Positions 1-12,800 are shown, counted from the first letter of the stretch. The stretch is 64,000 nucleotides of DNA from Dugong dugon (GCA_030035585.1 CM057477.1:61609447-61673446), one strand, 5' to 3'. Made by a program: numbers and translations. The notes: generated by a model not told the origin, from the letters alone.

Positions 1-137
1 TTCTGCCCACAGCACATGGGATCTCTGTGACTGGAGTCTGCTAGTGACACAATCAAGCCTGATAAAATGCATCTCCGAATCAGTCAGAATATTTTAAACA
101 TTTATTAGCCACTATGCTTATTTCCCACCACCCATTT

Positions 138-515
138 GTCAGTTTGTCATACTATGGTGGCTTGTGGGTTGCTGGGATGCTTGAAGCTTTGCCACCAGTA
201 TTTCAAATACCAGCAGGATCATCCATGGTGGACAGGATTTAGCAGAGCTTCCAGACTAAGACAAACTAGAAAGAAATGCCTGAAGATCTACTTTTGAAAA
301 TTAGCCAGTGAAAACTTTATGCATCACAACAGAACACTGTCTAAGTCACTCGCTTTGGACACATCATCAGGAGGGATCAATTGCTGGAGGTGGACATTGT
401 GTCTGGTGAAGGAGAAAGCCAGTGAGGGCAAGGGAGACCCTCAGTAAGGTAGACTGGCACAATACCCACAACGATGGGCTCAAAGATGCCAGCGATTGTG
501 AGGATGATGCAGGAC
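138..515 (+). mobile_element. RTE-related non-autonomous element (leader joined to 3' tail)
   Basis: The first part (about 138-345) resembles the leader-like body of the tRNA-Gly-type SINE at 23,402-23,740, for example GCTTCCAGACTAAGACA followed by AGCCAGTGAAAAC. The second part (about 345-515) matches the 3' end of RTE copies in this window: TTTGGACACATCATCAGGA, then the ACCCTCAGTAAGGT and GGGCTCAAAGATGCC stretch. The coding region that separates these parts in a full RTE is absent, so this is an internally deleted or SINE-like derivative. It ends against the next RTE piece at about 525. It could also be two unrelated fragments joined by chance. Confidence 0.5.
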
Positions 516-524
516 GGCAACATC

Positions 525-726
525 TCATTCCGATCAACAGAGAAAATACTGAAGTAGTCAAAAGATTTCATTTTACTTGGATTCACAATCAACGTCCATG
601 GAAGCAGTAGTCAAGAAAACAAATGACATATTGCACTGGGCAAATCTTCTGCAAAAGACCTCTTTAAAGTGTTAAAAAGCAAAGATGTTACTTTTGAGGA
701 CGAAGGTGTGCCTGACCCAAGCCATG
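525..726 (+). mobile_element. RTE LINE 3' ORF fragment, left half
   Basis: The sequence matches the RTE copy at 37,648-38,905 over the stretch encoding the region after the reverse transcriptase (ATTTCATTTTACTTGGATTC, then GCAAAAGACCTCTTTAAAGT). It stops at CCAAGCCATG, where an LTR is inserted, and resumes at 1,144. No open frame of useful length survives. Confidence 0.8.
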
Positions 727-1148
727 TGTCTTAGTTATCTAGTGTTGCTAAAATGGAAATACCACAAATGGATAGCTTTAACAAACAGAAATTTATTTTC
801 TCACAGTTCAGGAGGCTAGAAGTCCGAATTTAGGCAGCTGGCTCTCGGGGAAGGTTTTCTCTCTCTGTGGGCTCTGGAGGAAGGTCCTTGTCTCTTCTGA
901 GCCTCTGCTCCTGGATGATCTTCAAATGGCTTGGCATCTCTCTTCCCCCATCTCTACTTCACTCCCTTGCTTGTTTTATTCCCTTTTTGTATCTCAAAAG
1001 AGATTGACTTAAGATACACCCTATACCAATCCTGCCTCATTAACATGACAAAGACAACTCATTCCCAAATAGGATTATAATGACAGGCAAAGAGGTTAGG
1101 ATTTAAAACACATATTTTGGGGGACACAGTTCAACCCATAACACCATG
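722..1148 (-). mobile_element. Solo LTR, MaLR/ERVL-like, with 5-bp target duplication
   Basis: The LTR body is 727-1,143 (417 bp). It starts TG (TGTCTTAG) and ends CA (CCCATAACA), and is flanked by perfect CCATG direct repeats at 722-726 and 1,144-1,148. Removing the body plus one repeat restores the RTE reading GCCATGGTATTTTT, so the insertion boundary is exact. The plus strand shows the antisense look of mammalian MaLR LTRs (CAGTTCAGGAGGCTAGAAGT near the start, TTTGGGGGACACAGTTCAAC near the end), so the LTR is on the minus strand. The same family appears at 55,300-55,526. It has no coding capacity. Confidence 0.8.
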
Positions 1149-1590
1149 GTATTTTTAATCATCTCACATGCATGCAAAAGCTGACGATGAATAAGGAAGA
1201 CTGAAGAAGAACCAATGCCTTTGAATTATGATTTTGGCAAAGAATACTAAATACCATGCTCTGCCAGAAGAATGAACAAATCTGTCTTGGAAGAAGTACA
1301 GCCAGAATGCTCATTAGAAGCCAGATGGCAAGACTTCATCTCACTTACTTTGGGCATGTTATCAGAAGGGAACAGTCCCTAGAGAAGGACATCATGCTTG
1401 GCAAAGTAGAGCATCATTGAAAAAGAAAACCCTCAATGAGACAGATTGACACAGTGGCTACAACAATGGGCTCAAGCATAACAACAATCATGAGGATGGC
1501 GCACAGGACCAGGAAGTGTTTCTTCCTGTTGTACACAGGGTTGCTATGAGTCGGAACCAACTCAATGGCACCTAACAACAACAACATCAT
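1144..1590 (+). mobile_element. RTE LINE 3' end, right half
   Basis: This continues the RTE copy interrupted at 726. It carries the conserved 3' block: CACATGCATGCAAA, GAACAAATCTGTCTTGGAAG, GCCAGAATGCTC, then the 3' UTR with GGCTCAAGCATAACAACAAT and the terminal TTGCTATGAGTCGGAACCAA / CACCTAACAACAACAAC. The last stretch is the tail shared with the SINEs. Confidence 0.88.
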
Positions 1591-2229
1591 TACCAACAAA
1601 TCTAATTATCTTTACCTAGCGCTTATATCAAACTCATTGAATGCAGTCATATAATTGAAAAGTAAAAGTAGATTCTAACACCATTTATAGTTTCTAAAGG
1701 AGAGGGAGCAGATCTGGTCTTCCTATTGCTTTCCGCTCTTAATGGAAGACTTCAACATGATTTTCTTTATTTGCATATATATACCAGAAGTCAAAGCCTC
1801 TAGAAACCTATAGGGAACCTAGCTACACATTCGTTAATGATGCTCTCATGGCCCCAAAATGAATTAGAAACAGTATCCCTTCTGGATAGTTGAAGGTGCC
1901 TTTGTGTGTGTGTCTGTGTGGCAGTAGTGGTCGTGATGGTGTAATGGGCTCAAGTCACCTCTTAGTCCTGGCAGATCCAGCTCTGCCCAAAGACACTTTG
2001 TTGATGAGCACAGCCAGGATGGATTCTTGTCCAGATGTGTGCTCTTTGCTAGGCTGCAAAACAACATACAGACCCTGTCTTAGGTTTGAAGGCAGTGTCC
2101 ACAGACCAGATGAATTTAGTCCGTTTTGTACACCTACTAGAGAACAATGCTGACACACTTTCAAAGAAATACGTCATAATACTTATGGCGATAAAGATGG
2201 TGGTGGTGGTGCCAACAACTTGTCAGCTG
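1591..2229. other. Unassigned sequence
   Basis: No gene or clear repeat is recognisable. There is a short GT-rich run near 1,903-1,920. Small open frames on both strands lack any recognisable protein motif. Confidence 0.4.
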
Positions 2230-2740
2230 GTGAGCCTATTTTGAGAAAGGAAGAAGATAACTTAGATGCATACAGGGTAAAGTGGTCCACGGTGCTGATA
2301 AGGTATAGGAGGAGGATGACTAATAGGCATGAAAGAAGTGCAGCTCAGAGAGAAGAAACTATTTTAAATAGTATGCCAGAGCAGACTGCTGAAGCTGAGG
2401 AAGAATGAGGACGCTGAACCCCGGAGGTCTCAAGTGAAAGACGACTTCACTTCAATAGCAGAAGGAAGGTTTGGGTGCCCTTGTTTGGAGCTGATTGAAG
2501 AAGTAAGCAGCTGAGAAGCCAGGAGGCCAGTGATGAGGTTTCAGTTGTCCAGAGAGGAAAGAACAGCACCTGGGGGTGGCCTGGAGATGTGAGGGAAAAG
2601 AATAACGGAAGCTGCTTGGGGGCTGCTGGGTGAAACCCAGTGACAGATTGGAAGGGGAAGAGAAAAGGTCAAGGCAGAGTCAAGGATGACTGGAGTTCCC
2701 TGCCTGGGGACAGACTGATGGCTATGTTTCAGTTGCCACG
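2230..2740 (+). repeat. Possible ancient mammalian repeat remnant
   Basis: Purine-rich sequence with phrases such as GTCAAGGATGACTGGAG and CCAGTGATGAGGTTTCAG recalls a very old interspersed repeat also suspected at 12,420-12,800, 13,870-14,470, 24,710-25,330 and 51,445-53,570. The match is by recalled phrases only and no family name is assigned. Confidence 0.3.
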
Positions 2741-5700
2741 ACAACAAACCTACATGGCAGCCAGAAAGGCTACAGAGTCCCTCTCCAGGGTTCCCCCGCC
2801 CTTGCTTCTGCACACAGAACTGATCTTCTTCCCCTTCAAAGTACAATATGCTGCTCGGTTACGTGAGGTGCGTTTATCACTGAAATGACTCACCCCCAAT
2901 TGTACCAGAATGCTGTAGGTTGCAATCTGGCTTCAGCAACACATATTTTTCAGCATTGTTAATGGAGGCAAACATCTGCACCACCTAATCCAAACCCATT
3001 CATATGAAAGATAAATAAAACTATTCTAACCTCTGGCATTACGCATAACTGTTTAAATACAGACAAATTACAGCAGAGATCTACCTTTCCAGTAGAGAAT
3101 GTACTATTTTTCTTTGGAAACTAAAGATACTACAAATAAATCTTTTAAAAATATATATTTAAAAAAAAATATATATATATATATCTTTAAAGCATTAATT
3201 TTTAAAGCACCCAAAATCGCTAACAACCAGGGAAAATATTTATTTATAAATTATGTTCTGGGCATACAGTATACATTGTGAATTTGCATGCATATTAAAT
3301 GCAAATAACCAGAAGAGCATAACTTCTAAGTTTAAAATTTATATGTGCAGAAGACAATAAATTCTAACCTTCAAATTCTTCCCAGAAAATATTAACTCCC
3401 CACATCTCATATGACCATCACATAGTCAGCTGAGCAGTCTCTTTGCGGAGCTTGAGAAGTTAATATCTTAGCTCACTCAAAACTTGAATTATCCATGCCA
3501 ACTCCACTCACCAGGCAAAGCAAACAGGACCACTTGGCACTGAACAAACAGATGTGGGGTGCTGACGGTACCCCAATTTTCGACTAGATTATTTTACTAG
3601 TAATTTGACAAAAAAGTACCACTAAAACAGCCACCATTGAATCATTAGAAAATCCTTACCCCATTGTACAGATTTCAGCATTGAGAAAATAGGGCAAAAT
3701 ATAGCCAATTCTGATCTTTCACTAAAGTAAAAATAAGGGATTTAAAAGGGTTTCCAACCTACCTAACAAAGTGCACAACAGCATTTTAATGCATTCTAGT
3801 AGGTGGATGGGGCTGTTTGATTTTGACTGAAATGTAAAAAATATTAATTTATTAATTAAATTCTTTTATTTAATAACTCATCATTTTGGAGTCTAGGACT
3901 TTCCTGAAAGCTGTCTTTCCTTCCTGATAGGCATTTAAAGCACGTTCACAGTCAACTCTAAGAAGGATAAGAGTTAATTGTACTGTAATAAAAAAAGAGA
4001 CAGGAGGGACTGATGGAAAGTTCTCTGGTGTTTGAACATCTGCTCAGTCATGCCCATTCTTGGATGTGGCCTTGCTATGAATTCACTTATAAAGTGAATT
4101 CTCTGTGGCTGCTAAGTCTTGAGGGATGGAACTGCCCCTTTGTTTATGGCCAAAAAGCACAAATCACACTGGCAGCTCTAATGAAGCAAATATCCATTTA
4201 AAGTGTAGATCAAACAATTTCATGGGCTGAATATGACAATGACCACTCCTTCTCTGGCTCCTTCTCTGCCTTTTCCCAAAGCAGCTCACAGTATTTGCTT
4301 TCCAGTCTCCATTTTTGGCCTTCTTCGCTCTGTGACATGGAATGTTTATCCACATACCCGGATCCAGTTACTGTGCTCACACAGATGATTCCCAGACCTA
4401 CACTTCCTTCTTCGACCTCTAGCTCTTATCACACTCCTTCATTTATTGCTGTCTGTAGGATCTTCTGGGAGCGGGTGGGGCGATGGGGAGAGATGAAGGC
4501 ACTTCCAAGAGAGAACTGATTAACTTTCCTTAACAAATTTCTATCTTTTCCAAGCTGTTCCATTTCCACTGAAGACTCATAACTGGGAAGAGAACTGACC
4601 TGTTCCATAAGGCATTTGGATATTTGCTGGCTAATCCTTTGGATTCCCTGCCTTTTTTGGACTGGTAGGCTTGGGAGGCGTTGTCCAAGGCAGCAAGCCA
4701 GACTTGAATTAAAGTTATCAGTAACTTCTCTTTATCGTCTATCTTTTCTATCAATCCTGTCACCAAGTCCAATCCCTTCTTCTTCCTTCCTTAGCTGAAG
4801 TCCCTCTCATCATGCACCAGCATTCTTCCTTCTCTCTGGGCTACTTTATAACCCACAGCAAGAATCATCTCCTCCAACTGTCATTTTGAGCATGTCACTT
4901 GTTGCCAAACGTTCCAAATGTTTCTTCTTAAATTTCAACGCCAGATCTCAAAGTCTACCAGCTGACTCCCTTCTTTCCTTGCCTGCCTTCCTTCCTCGCT
5001 ATCTCCCAGTTCCCTTCCTCTGCCCCTGCCTACTGCACCCTCTCTGCATTCCAGTCGGACAAACCCATCACTCATCACTTCTCCCCCTGTGTTCTGTTTT
5101 CCTTCTAATCTCTACTCAGAACAGATACCCCTTAAGACCCAAAAAAAAAAAAAAAAAAAAAAGACATCTGTTCATTTTTCACTGGGAAATTTCAAGTGCT
5201 GGTGGGGTTTCCTTTGATATCCTCTCTTAAATAACTGGTTCCTCCTGGTTTTCAACCAACCCTGATTCAGATCACGAGGTTTATGTTCATGTCCTCAGCT
5301 CACATCCCAGAATCCTGGAGCAAAAAAGTATTACTACCTGATTAACCACTATCTTGACTTCATGTGAAAGCACTCTTATTTTTACCTTTTCTCAAAAAGA
5401 AATCTCAAATTAGAAACCTCCCAAAAGTTTAAACTTCCCCCTTGGCTAATTCTCTTAGACATGTAAACCTAGCTAAACAAGTGTTATTATGCAGCCTATC
5501 AGAATATATTTCCCATTGTGATTTATGCACATTACATATACACATATATTTATGGATATATTTTTGAAAAAATTTTCAGAATATTTAATAGTAATTAAGT
5601 GGGTAAATGAATGATCCTTCAGGAACAGTGAGGAGCCATTCTAGCACTTTTTGAAAATCTTTGTTAACTGTAGTCAGTAATACGGGCTGAAAGAATGCTA

Positions 5701-7530
5701 ATGTTTTTCAATTATAACTGGTGAAAATGTAAATTTTTAAAAATTAATACTTTAAAGTTCACCGGCATTAATCTTTCGCTAATGCAAGCAGGAACTATTT
5801 CCTAGGATTGTGAAATGGCTTAACATCAAGACATGTCACAAGCTTCATCCAAATTATTCAGAGCATACCATCAATTATTCTGAACCTCTCAGAAGATGAA
5901 ACAAGGAAAGGCAACGAAAGTGGAGAATAAAAGGAAAAATGAAGCACATAGACCTCAGGCTAAAAGTATGAAATCCTTGAGCGGATGTTAAGGACATATT
6001 AGAGGCCTGGAAAATGAGAACAAATTAGCAGGTCCATTAGCTGAGCAGCAAATTAAGGAGTCATTGTTTCCAATTTCAGCCTTGACTATGGAGGGCACCC
6101 AGGGCCATCTCTCCACCCTTTCCACAGAACCGAGAGTTCTTTGCCACATGTTCTCAAGTGCCTTTCTTCCTTTCTAGCTAATTTAGTGAAAAGAATGTCT
6201 ATCAAGTTCCCACCTCTTTCTAAAACATCATTGCTGACCTTCCTTGAAGCATGTTAAAGCAGCAGCAGGAAAATAATCAATTGAAGATTCAAAACACAAG
6301 CTGTATTTCTCATTAATTTCAACTTCTTTTTTTCTATTTATTTTATTAACAAATAACATTTGCTATCTTGAGATTCATTATACTTTTCTTTACCTTAATC
6401 CTTGAGAAAAATGGTAAAATACAGCATACAGATAACTCACAAACAGAATAGCCTCTGAACGTAAGAAGTAGACCATATTCCACAATTGTCTACATGGTTA
6501 CCGTCTCATCTCACCAAGACAGAGTTGAGAGGAGCTCTCTCCAGTGCCTGGACAAGGCAAAAAGTCTGGAAGACCTGATGTGACCACATGAGAGATAACT
6601 AAAAAAAAAAAAAAAAAAAAGTCTATATTTATACCAATTTACTCATAACACAGTTTCAACTGTTAAATAGTTCCAGGCTCAGAGATAACTGCTTTCAAGT
6701 TTTTAAGGGATTACTTCAGTTTGTTTCTACATCTGGAAATCAGAGCTTCCAAACTGGTGGGTCTTGGCATACTGCTGTGCTATGAATTGATTCCAGGTAT
6801 GCTGTGAGGTATGGTTCACTCTCAGCCTTAGAGAAAACAGGTGGGGTCCGAGAGAGCTGACGTATTCAGCCATGGTTTCCTGCAGACCATGGTACTCACT
6901 GCTCTACCAAAAGGCATTCAGCATGTCCCTGGACACCCGCGGCTGCACGTTCTGCAGAAAGCACCACTGCCCTTGATGGAAAAGCATCCTCTGAAGCTGC
7001 TAGGAGAGCTTGTGTTCTAGGTACCCATGGTGCATGCAGCTGGTTGAAGGTGGGACTCTGGAAAGTTGAGGGCGGGGTTCCTGGTGGGCAAAGCTACAAA
7101 TAGCAACCCATCAAATTTGGTCTTTATGGGTATCAGATACTTCTGCCCATTTGGGAGCTAATGTGACTTCTAGTGGCATCGAAGCTAGCTACCGTAGCTG
7201 CTCTAACAATGAACACACATTTTACAAATTAAAGTTTCATCATTATTTTTAGTTACATCATTAGATTTAATTACTCTGCAGGAGGAAAATCAATTGGATC
7301 TGAAACCCATGGGAATTATCATAATATTGAATTTATTTAGCAAAGAAACCAGATAGCTAATGAATTTGTTAAATATAATTTTAACTGTTGTAAATTTTGG
7401 AAAGGTGGTAAAAGGGTTGGAGTTTTTTGTTTTGTTTTGTTTTTTTAATCACTACCTGTGCAGTGTCTCATTGACAGTGGATAACAATAATTTGAAGTGA
7501 GAGTTACTCAAATCTTGATCAAGAATTATG
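2741..7530. other. Mostly unique intergenic or intronic sequence
   Basis: No exon, promoter or RNA gene can be supported. It holds an AT run near 3,150-3,185, a pyrimidine-rich tract (about 4,740-5,110), a poly(A) run ending near 5,162, another at 6,601-6,620, and a possible old repeat at 6,745-7,050. Open frames, including 114 codons at 4,886-5,230, are low-complexity (Ser/Leu/Pro-rich) translations of pyrimidine-rich DNA. Confidence 0.45.
6745..7050 (+). repeat. Possible DNA-transposon-like interspersed repeat
   Basis: The start (CTTCCAAACTGGTGGGTCTT followed by GCATACTGCTGTGCTATGA) resembles the ends of old non-autonomous hAT-type elements, which often open with CAGTGGTTC-CAAACTGGTG. No matching inverted terminus was found, so the assignment is weak. 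Confidence 0.28.
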
Positions 7531-8392
7531 TTTAAACCATAATTAACAATGCACAAACACTGGAAGATAAACTAGATAACTAGGAGCTCCTAAAAATTAA
7601 ACACTTATCAAAAGACTTCAATAAAAGAGTAAAAAGACAACCTACAGACTGGGAAAATAAATCTGGCTACCACATATCCAGCAAGCATCTAACCTCTAAA
7701 ATCTACAGAATACTTCAACACCTCAACAACTAAAAGACAAATAATCCAATTTAAAAAATGGGCAAAGAATATGAACAGACACTTCATCAAAGAAAACATT
7801 CAGGCATCTAATGTACACATGGGAAATGCTCTCAATCATTAGCCATTAGAGAAATGCAAATCAAAACTACAATGAGATACCATCTCATCCCAATACAACT
7901 GGCATGAATTAAAAAAACAGAAAATAATAAATGTTGGAAAGGTTGCAGGGTGACTGGAACTCTTATGCACTGCTGGTGGGAATGTAAGATGTACAACCAC
8001 TATGGAAAATGATAATGGTACCTCCTTAAAAAGCTAGAAATAGAAATATGATACGATCCAGCAATCCTGTTCCTAGGAATATATCCTAGAGAAATAAGAG
8101 TCTTCACACAAATAGACATATACACACTCATGTTCATTGCAGCATTATTCACAACAGCAAAAAGATGGAAACAACCTAAGTGCCCATCAACAGATGAATG
8201 GATGAACGAACTATAGTACATACACACAATGGAATACTATGTAACAACAAAGAACAATGATGAATCTGCAAAACATCTCACAACATGGATGAATCTGGAC
8301 AGCATTATGCTGAGTGAAATAAATCAATCACAAAAGGACAAATATTGTATGAGACCACTATTATAAAAACCCAAGAAAAGGTTTACACACAG
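7531..8392 (+). pseudogene. L1 ORF2 C-terminal relic
   Basis: This is the C-terminal part of L1 ORF2p, the endonuclease/reverse-transcriptase protein of LINE-1. The C-terminal cysteine knuckle can be read at 7,932-7,985 as C-W-K-G-C ... H-C-W-W-E-C, so all its metal ligands are present. Reading frames up and downstream are broken by stops and small indels. The endonuclease and RT are absent because of 5' truncation, so this copy cannot be autonomous. Confidence 0.8.
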
Positions 8393-9358
8393 AAAAAAAC
8401 AATCTTTGATGATTACAAGGGAGGGCAGGGGTGGAGAGGTAAAATCACTACATAGTAGACAACTGTTAACAGTGGTGAAGGGAAAGACAACACACAATAC
8501 AGGGGAAGTCAGCACAGCTTGACCAAGGCAAAGTCATAGATGCTTCCTAGACACATCCAAACACCTTGAGGGACCAAGTTACTGGGTCTGAGGCTGGGGA
8601 CCATGGTCTAGGGGATCGTCTAGGTCAATTAGCATAACACAGTTCATGAAGAAAATCTTCCACATCCTACTTTGGTGAGTAGCACCTGGGGTTTTAAAAG
8701 CTTGCAAGCAGCCATCTAAAATACATCTATTGGTTCCATCACGTTTGGAGCAAAGGAGAATGAAGAAAACCAAAGATACACAGAAAATATTAGTCCAAAG
8801 GACTAATGGACCACATGAACCACAGCCTCCACCCGCCTGAGCCCAGAAGAACTAAATAGTGCCCACCACCAGCCCCTCTTACAAGGATCACAATACAGGG
8901 TTTCAAATGGTTTGGAAGAAAAATGTAGAACAAAATCAAATTCACAAAAAGAGACTAGACTTACTGGTCTGACATAGACTGGAGGAACTCCTGAGACTAT
9001 GGCACCCCGATACCCTACGAATTCAGAACTGAAGTCACTCCTAAAGTCCACGCTTTAGCCAAAGATTAAACAGGACTATAAAACAAACAGTAACACATGT
9101 GAGGAACATGCTTCTTAGCTCAATGGCGTATAGAAGAACAAATGGGCAACACCTGCCCAAAAGCAAAGACGAGAAAGCAGGAAGGACAGGAAACTTAGAC
9201 TAATGGACACAAGGAACCTGGGGTGGAAAGGGAAAGGGGGAGAGTGTTGACACATTGTGAGAACTGAAACCAATGTCAAAAAAAAAAGTGTATAAATTTT
9301 TGAATAAAAAATTAATTTGCAATGTACTCTTGCCTAAAACACAATTTAAAACAAAAAA
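7531..9358 (+). mobile_element. L1 LINE, 5'-truncated copy (ORF2 3' end plus 3' UTR)
   Basis: Sequence parallels the larger L1 at 25,946-33,472 from its late ORF2 (31,890 onward) through the 3' UTR to TGTATAAATTTTTGAA at about 9,290. It retains about 240 bp of ORF2 (about 7,680-7,905) that the larger copy has lost. Candidate target duplications AATTATG lie at 7,524-7,530 and 9,357-9,363, which sets the ends. The 3' UTR includes the block CATCCAAACACCTTGAGGGA and the ATGGACCACATGAACC block, both shared between copies. Confidence 0.92.
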
Positions 9359-9955
9359 TTATGATTTAGCCATTTCAGGAATACCAACTAATATAAAAAG
9401 AAGTTATGTTCATGAATGCAAGCTCAGGTTTCTCATTTAAACATTTGAAAAGCTTTTATTTGGAAGTTTTATATCTATTCAGTCTTCTCCAAATATTCTC
9501 CAGCTTGCCACATTACTCAGCGTTTAAGTGTCAATGTGTGCCATAATGAGGGAAAAATTTAGAAGCAGTGATTTAAATAATATGCTTCTATTATAATAAC
9601 CTTATATTACTACTTCTCGGCTTTTCAATTTTAGGTATTTTTATCAACCTCCCAATGAGGACAGTGAGGATTTAGTTGTCTTTATATACGGGTGCATAAT
9701 CCATGCTCCCATCCTCTCAAAATCACATCACAATGTCAGTTGCATTAAATATCTGTTTACATCATTACGACTATGGAAACACTATTGACAGCTGAATCCT
9801 TTAGTACATGGTACACTTTCTTTTCTGCATTACTTTTGGTTTTCCCTGGAGTTAATAACGGTTACATTTTCACTTAATTTTTTATATACTTACCATGACG
9901 TTACCCCTAAAGGATCCCCAGATCTGTGTATCTCTTTTCAGTACAAACATATTAG
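9359..9955. other. Unassigned AT-rich sequence
   Basis: No gene or recognised repeat is seen between the L1 end and the next repeat-like tract. Confidence 0.4.
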
Positions 9956-11250
9956 GCGTTTTATCAATTTCATCATCTTGAAGAAGTCTCTGCGGGACCC
10001 TCTACCCACTCCAATTACAGTGGTTGACCGCTACTCCTTTGTGTACAGCTGTTATCTCGAGATTGCTTCTCACTAGCATCTCAGGGACTCCTTCACCTGG
10101 CTCCTTTGTTGGTCCTATCTCGGGGATCTCAGTCTGTCTTTTTATTGGTATGCCCTGTGATTTCCTGGAATACATTCTAATGATCTAAGATTTCAGAATG
10201 CAGTAGTGGTATTGCCTTTTAATCTGGAAACTCCTATCTTTGGTTGTGGGATTACTGAATTATTCCTTTGAAGGTTTTCTGTGCTACATTTTCTACTTTC
10301 TCACATCTGGAGTTAACTATTTTTGGACATTGGACCTTCGGGCCAATCCTATAAATCTCTTGTTTTTTCTATTATCTCTTCCTTTCTTTCTTTTCTTTTT
10401 TTCATCTACTTTCTAGGCAATTACCCTTAAATTTATCTTCTAACCCTTATAAATTCTGTTCTTATTTCATGGTTGCAATATCATGCATCACTAATGATTT
10501 TTTTTTAAGATTTCTTTTTCATGCAAAGACTCTGTTTCCTCCAAATTACTTCTTTCTGTTTGCATGTTTTAGTTTCTGACTTTTATGAGAGAGGGTTTTC
10601 TCAAATGGCTGATGATATTTGGCTATCTGACCCCACTTAAGGGTTGGGCACTACAGAGCTGACAGGGAGGTTTAGGGGGCTTATTGATACGAAATTTATT
10701 TTAGAGTTGTTCTTCTAGGTCTCTTTTCTTGGAGAAGTCCTGATGTCAGTATTCTCTGGTCTTTTCATGTCATATCACCAAGGAGTCCTGGAGTTTCCTA
10801 CAGTAAGATATCCTGGCTGCTCACAGGCTAAGGTGCAGGAGAAGCTGGTGGCAGTGGTCCTCAGGATTTGGTAATCAACACAATCCCTCTGATTTCAAGA
10901 CTATGATATGACTTCCAACTTTTCCTGTTGGCTTCCAATCCAGAAATCTTCTGTTTTATCATCTCTACAGAAAAAAGAGTCTCACTCCTCTGTCAGAGTG
11001 CAGAGAAGCAGTTAATGGCTTTGCATAAAGAAGGGGGCAGATGTGGGCTTTCAGCCAACACTCCTCTTCTAACCTCATCATCACCCTTACTTCTACGGGT
11101 TCCTGGTGCTGAAAATTCCTCAGTTTTTGCAGGATTCATTAGTGTAAATTGGGTTGTTTTTTCCTTTTCTCCTCTGTCAAATTAAAATTCAATTTTCTCA
11201 GGCCTGCTAAGTAAGTTATCATGCATCCGTCTGCATCTCAGCTTACAAAA
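9956..11250 (-). repeat. Possible ancient LINE-like repeat, antisense
   Basis: A T-rich plus strand with phrases such as TTCATGGTTGCAATATCATG, TTTTCATGTCATATCACCA and CTGGCTGCTCACAGGCTAAG recalls an old mammalian non-LTR element (HAL1/L1-ORF1-like) in antisense. An open frame of 85 codons at 10,928-11,185 has no recognised domain and probably lies inside it. Family assignment is from memory of phrases and is uncertain. Confidence 0.33.
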
Positions 11251-11936
11251 TTCTTGTAGGTATGTGTCTTAAAAAAATAAATAAAATCTCTTAAAAGTTA
11301 TAGTAATTGAGACTTAGAGAGGGTGAAGAACAAGCACATGGATTCCAATGGCCATCTTTAACCCAAAACCTCTCAGTCACTCTACCCTTTCACACTGACT
11401 CACTTTTCTCACCATTAAGACAAGCCCCAATGTTTTGGGAGGAATAGGGAGCAGGGAAAATAGCAATCTGAAGATTTAGGTGAAACTGCATTTAATAATT
11501 TCATGCTCCGACAAACTAGTGTATTTCATTGTCCTAACAATGTGCTGGACGTTGTGGGAAATGAAAATATGCCCTTGCTTTTAAAAAGCCTCTCAAAAGA
11601 AAAAAATCTCAATGCGGTTAACTATTAAAGAGGTCCTTGAATTGATAGTTAACATAAAAGGGGGTTTCAGGGAGAAAACTCATCAGGCAATAACTCAATA
11701 CAAAGAATAGAAGAAACACATTTTTAAGTAAACTCAAAGGAGAAAAAAGGACTCAAACTCAATTTTGAAAAATACATGTTAGACATTTCTTCTGCAGACT
11801 TTGCATAATGTGAATTAGATATACAGTGATCAATGGATCAGGGAGGGCTGCTAGCATTAAAAAAAAAAAAAAAAAAAGCTCTTCTGCTTACAACACAGCT
11901 GCTTAAAGTGTCTTTATACTCAGTTTCTCACAATAG
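11251..11936. other. Unassigned sequence
   Basis: No gene is seen. A poly(A) run lies near 11,858-11,877. The last 11 bases (11,926-11,936) are the left target duplication of the following SINE. Confidence 0.4.
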
Positions 11937-12141
11937 TAGGAGCCATGGTGGATCAGTGCTTAAGTGCTCAGCTACTAACCGAAAGGTCGGCTGTTCTAGC
12001 CACTCCGCTGGAGAAAGTTGTGGCCGTCTGCTTCCGTGAAGATGACAGCCTTGGAAACCCTATGGGGCAGTTCTACTCTGTCCTACTGAGTTGCTAGGAG
12101 TCAGAAGTGACTCCAGGGCAATGGGTTTAGTTTTTGGTTTG
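11937..12141 (+). mobile_element. Afrotherian tRNA-derived SINE, long type
   Basis: The tRNA-like head (GTGCTTAAGTGCTCAGCTAC, ACCGAAAGGTCGGC) is followed by the GTCTGCTTCCGTGAAGATGA middle segment, the CCTATGGGGCAGTTCTACTC body and a GAGTCAGAAGTGACTCCAGG tail. It is bracketed by near-identical direct repeats TCTCACAATAG (11,926-11,936) and TCTCACAACAG (12,142-12,152), the target-site duplication. Confidence 0.92.
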
Positions 12142-12419
12142 TCTCACAACAGAGGGTTATAAAGATGGTAAGATGATTTTAAAAACAGTTCGCTACATCG
12201 TAAAAGGTTATGTTTGTTTAGGGATGTTGTTGTTTTGAAGTTATACTCTCTCAGAGATTGGAAACACCATTATCGCTGAAATAACTTCAGGTAAAATAAC
12301 TTTGTTACTGTGAGCCTGAAATGCTTTAGCCCCTCACACAATTTATCCCACTGAAATAATTATCTTTAAAACACAGTACTTGGTCATGCACAGTTTTAAG
12401 GAAATATAACTATTGCCTG

Positions 12420-12800
12420 AAGGAAACTAACTCTAACGGGATGGACAGAGATGACAGGAAGGATTCCAAGAACAGCATTGTGCATATTCAAAAATGGGAT
12501 GAAGCAATGAAGAGATAAATCCATCCACCCCAGAGGGTTTGAGTAGGGGATACATGGGAGTTAGACACGGCGGAGTAGGGGGTGATGTCTGAATGCAGAA
12601 GTTTCCCAAAGCCAGGCAGTGGAGAATGACCTCTGAAGGACTATGAGACTTTATCTTTGTAGACAAAGAAGAGACTCTAAAGGCTTCTGAATAGGCAGCA
12701 AGGTCATCACATGATGTTTCAGAAAATTTAATCTTCAACTGCTGCATAGGAAAAGTCTGGTCACAGAAAATGGCTCAGACACTAAATAATCCAAAGATCC
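12420..12800 (+). repeat. Possible ancient mammalian repeat remnant
   Basis: Phrases such as CAGCAAGGTCATCACATGAT and ATGAGACTTTATCTTTGTAG resemble the suspected old repeat at 24,710-25,330. Divergence is high and boundaries are approximate. Confidence 0.28.

Noticed and set aside
4886-5230. 114-codon open frame with a run of Lys at the end
   Set aside because: The Lys run is the poly(A) stretch; the rest is low-complexity.
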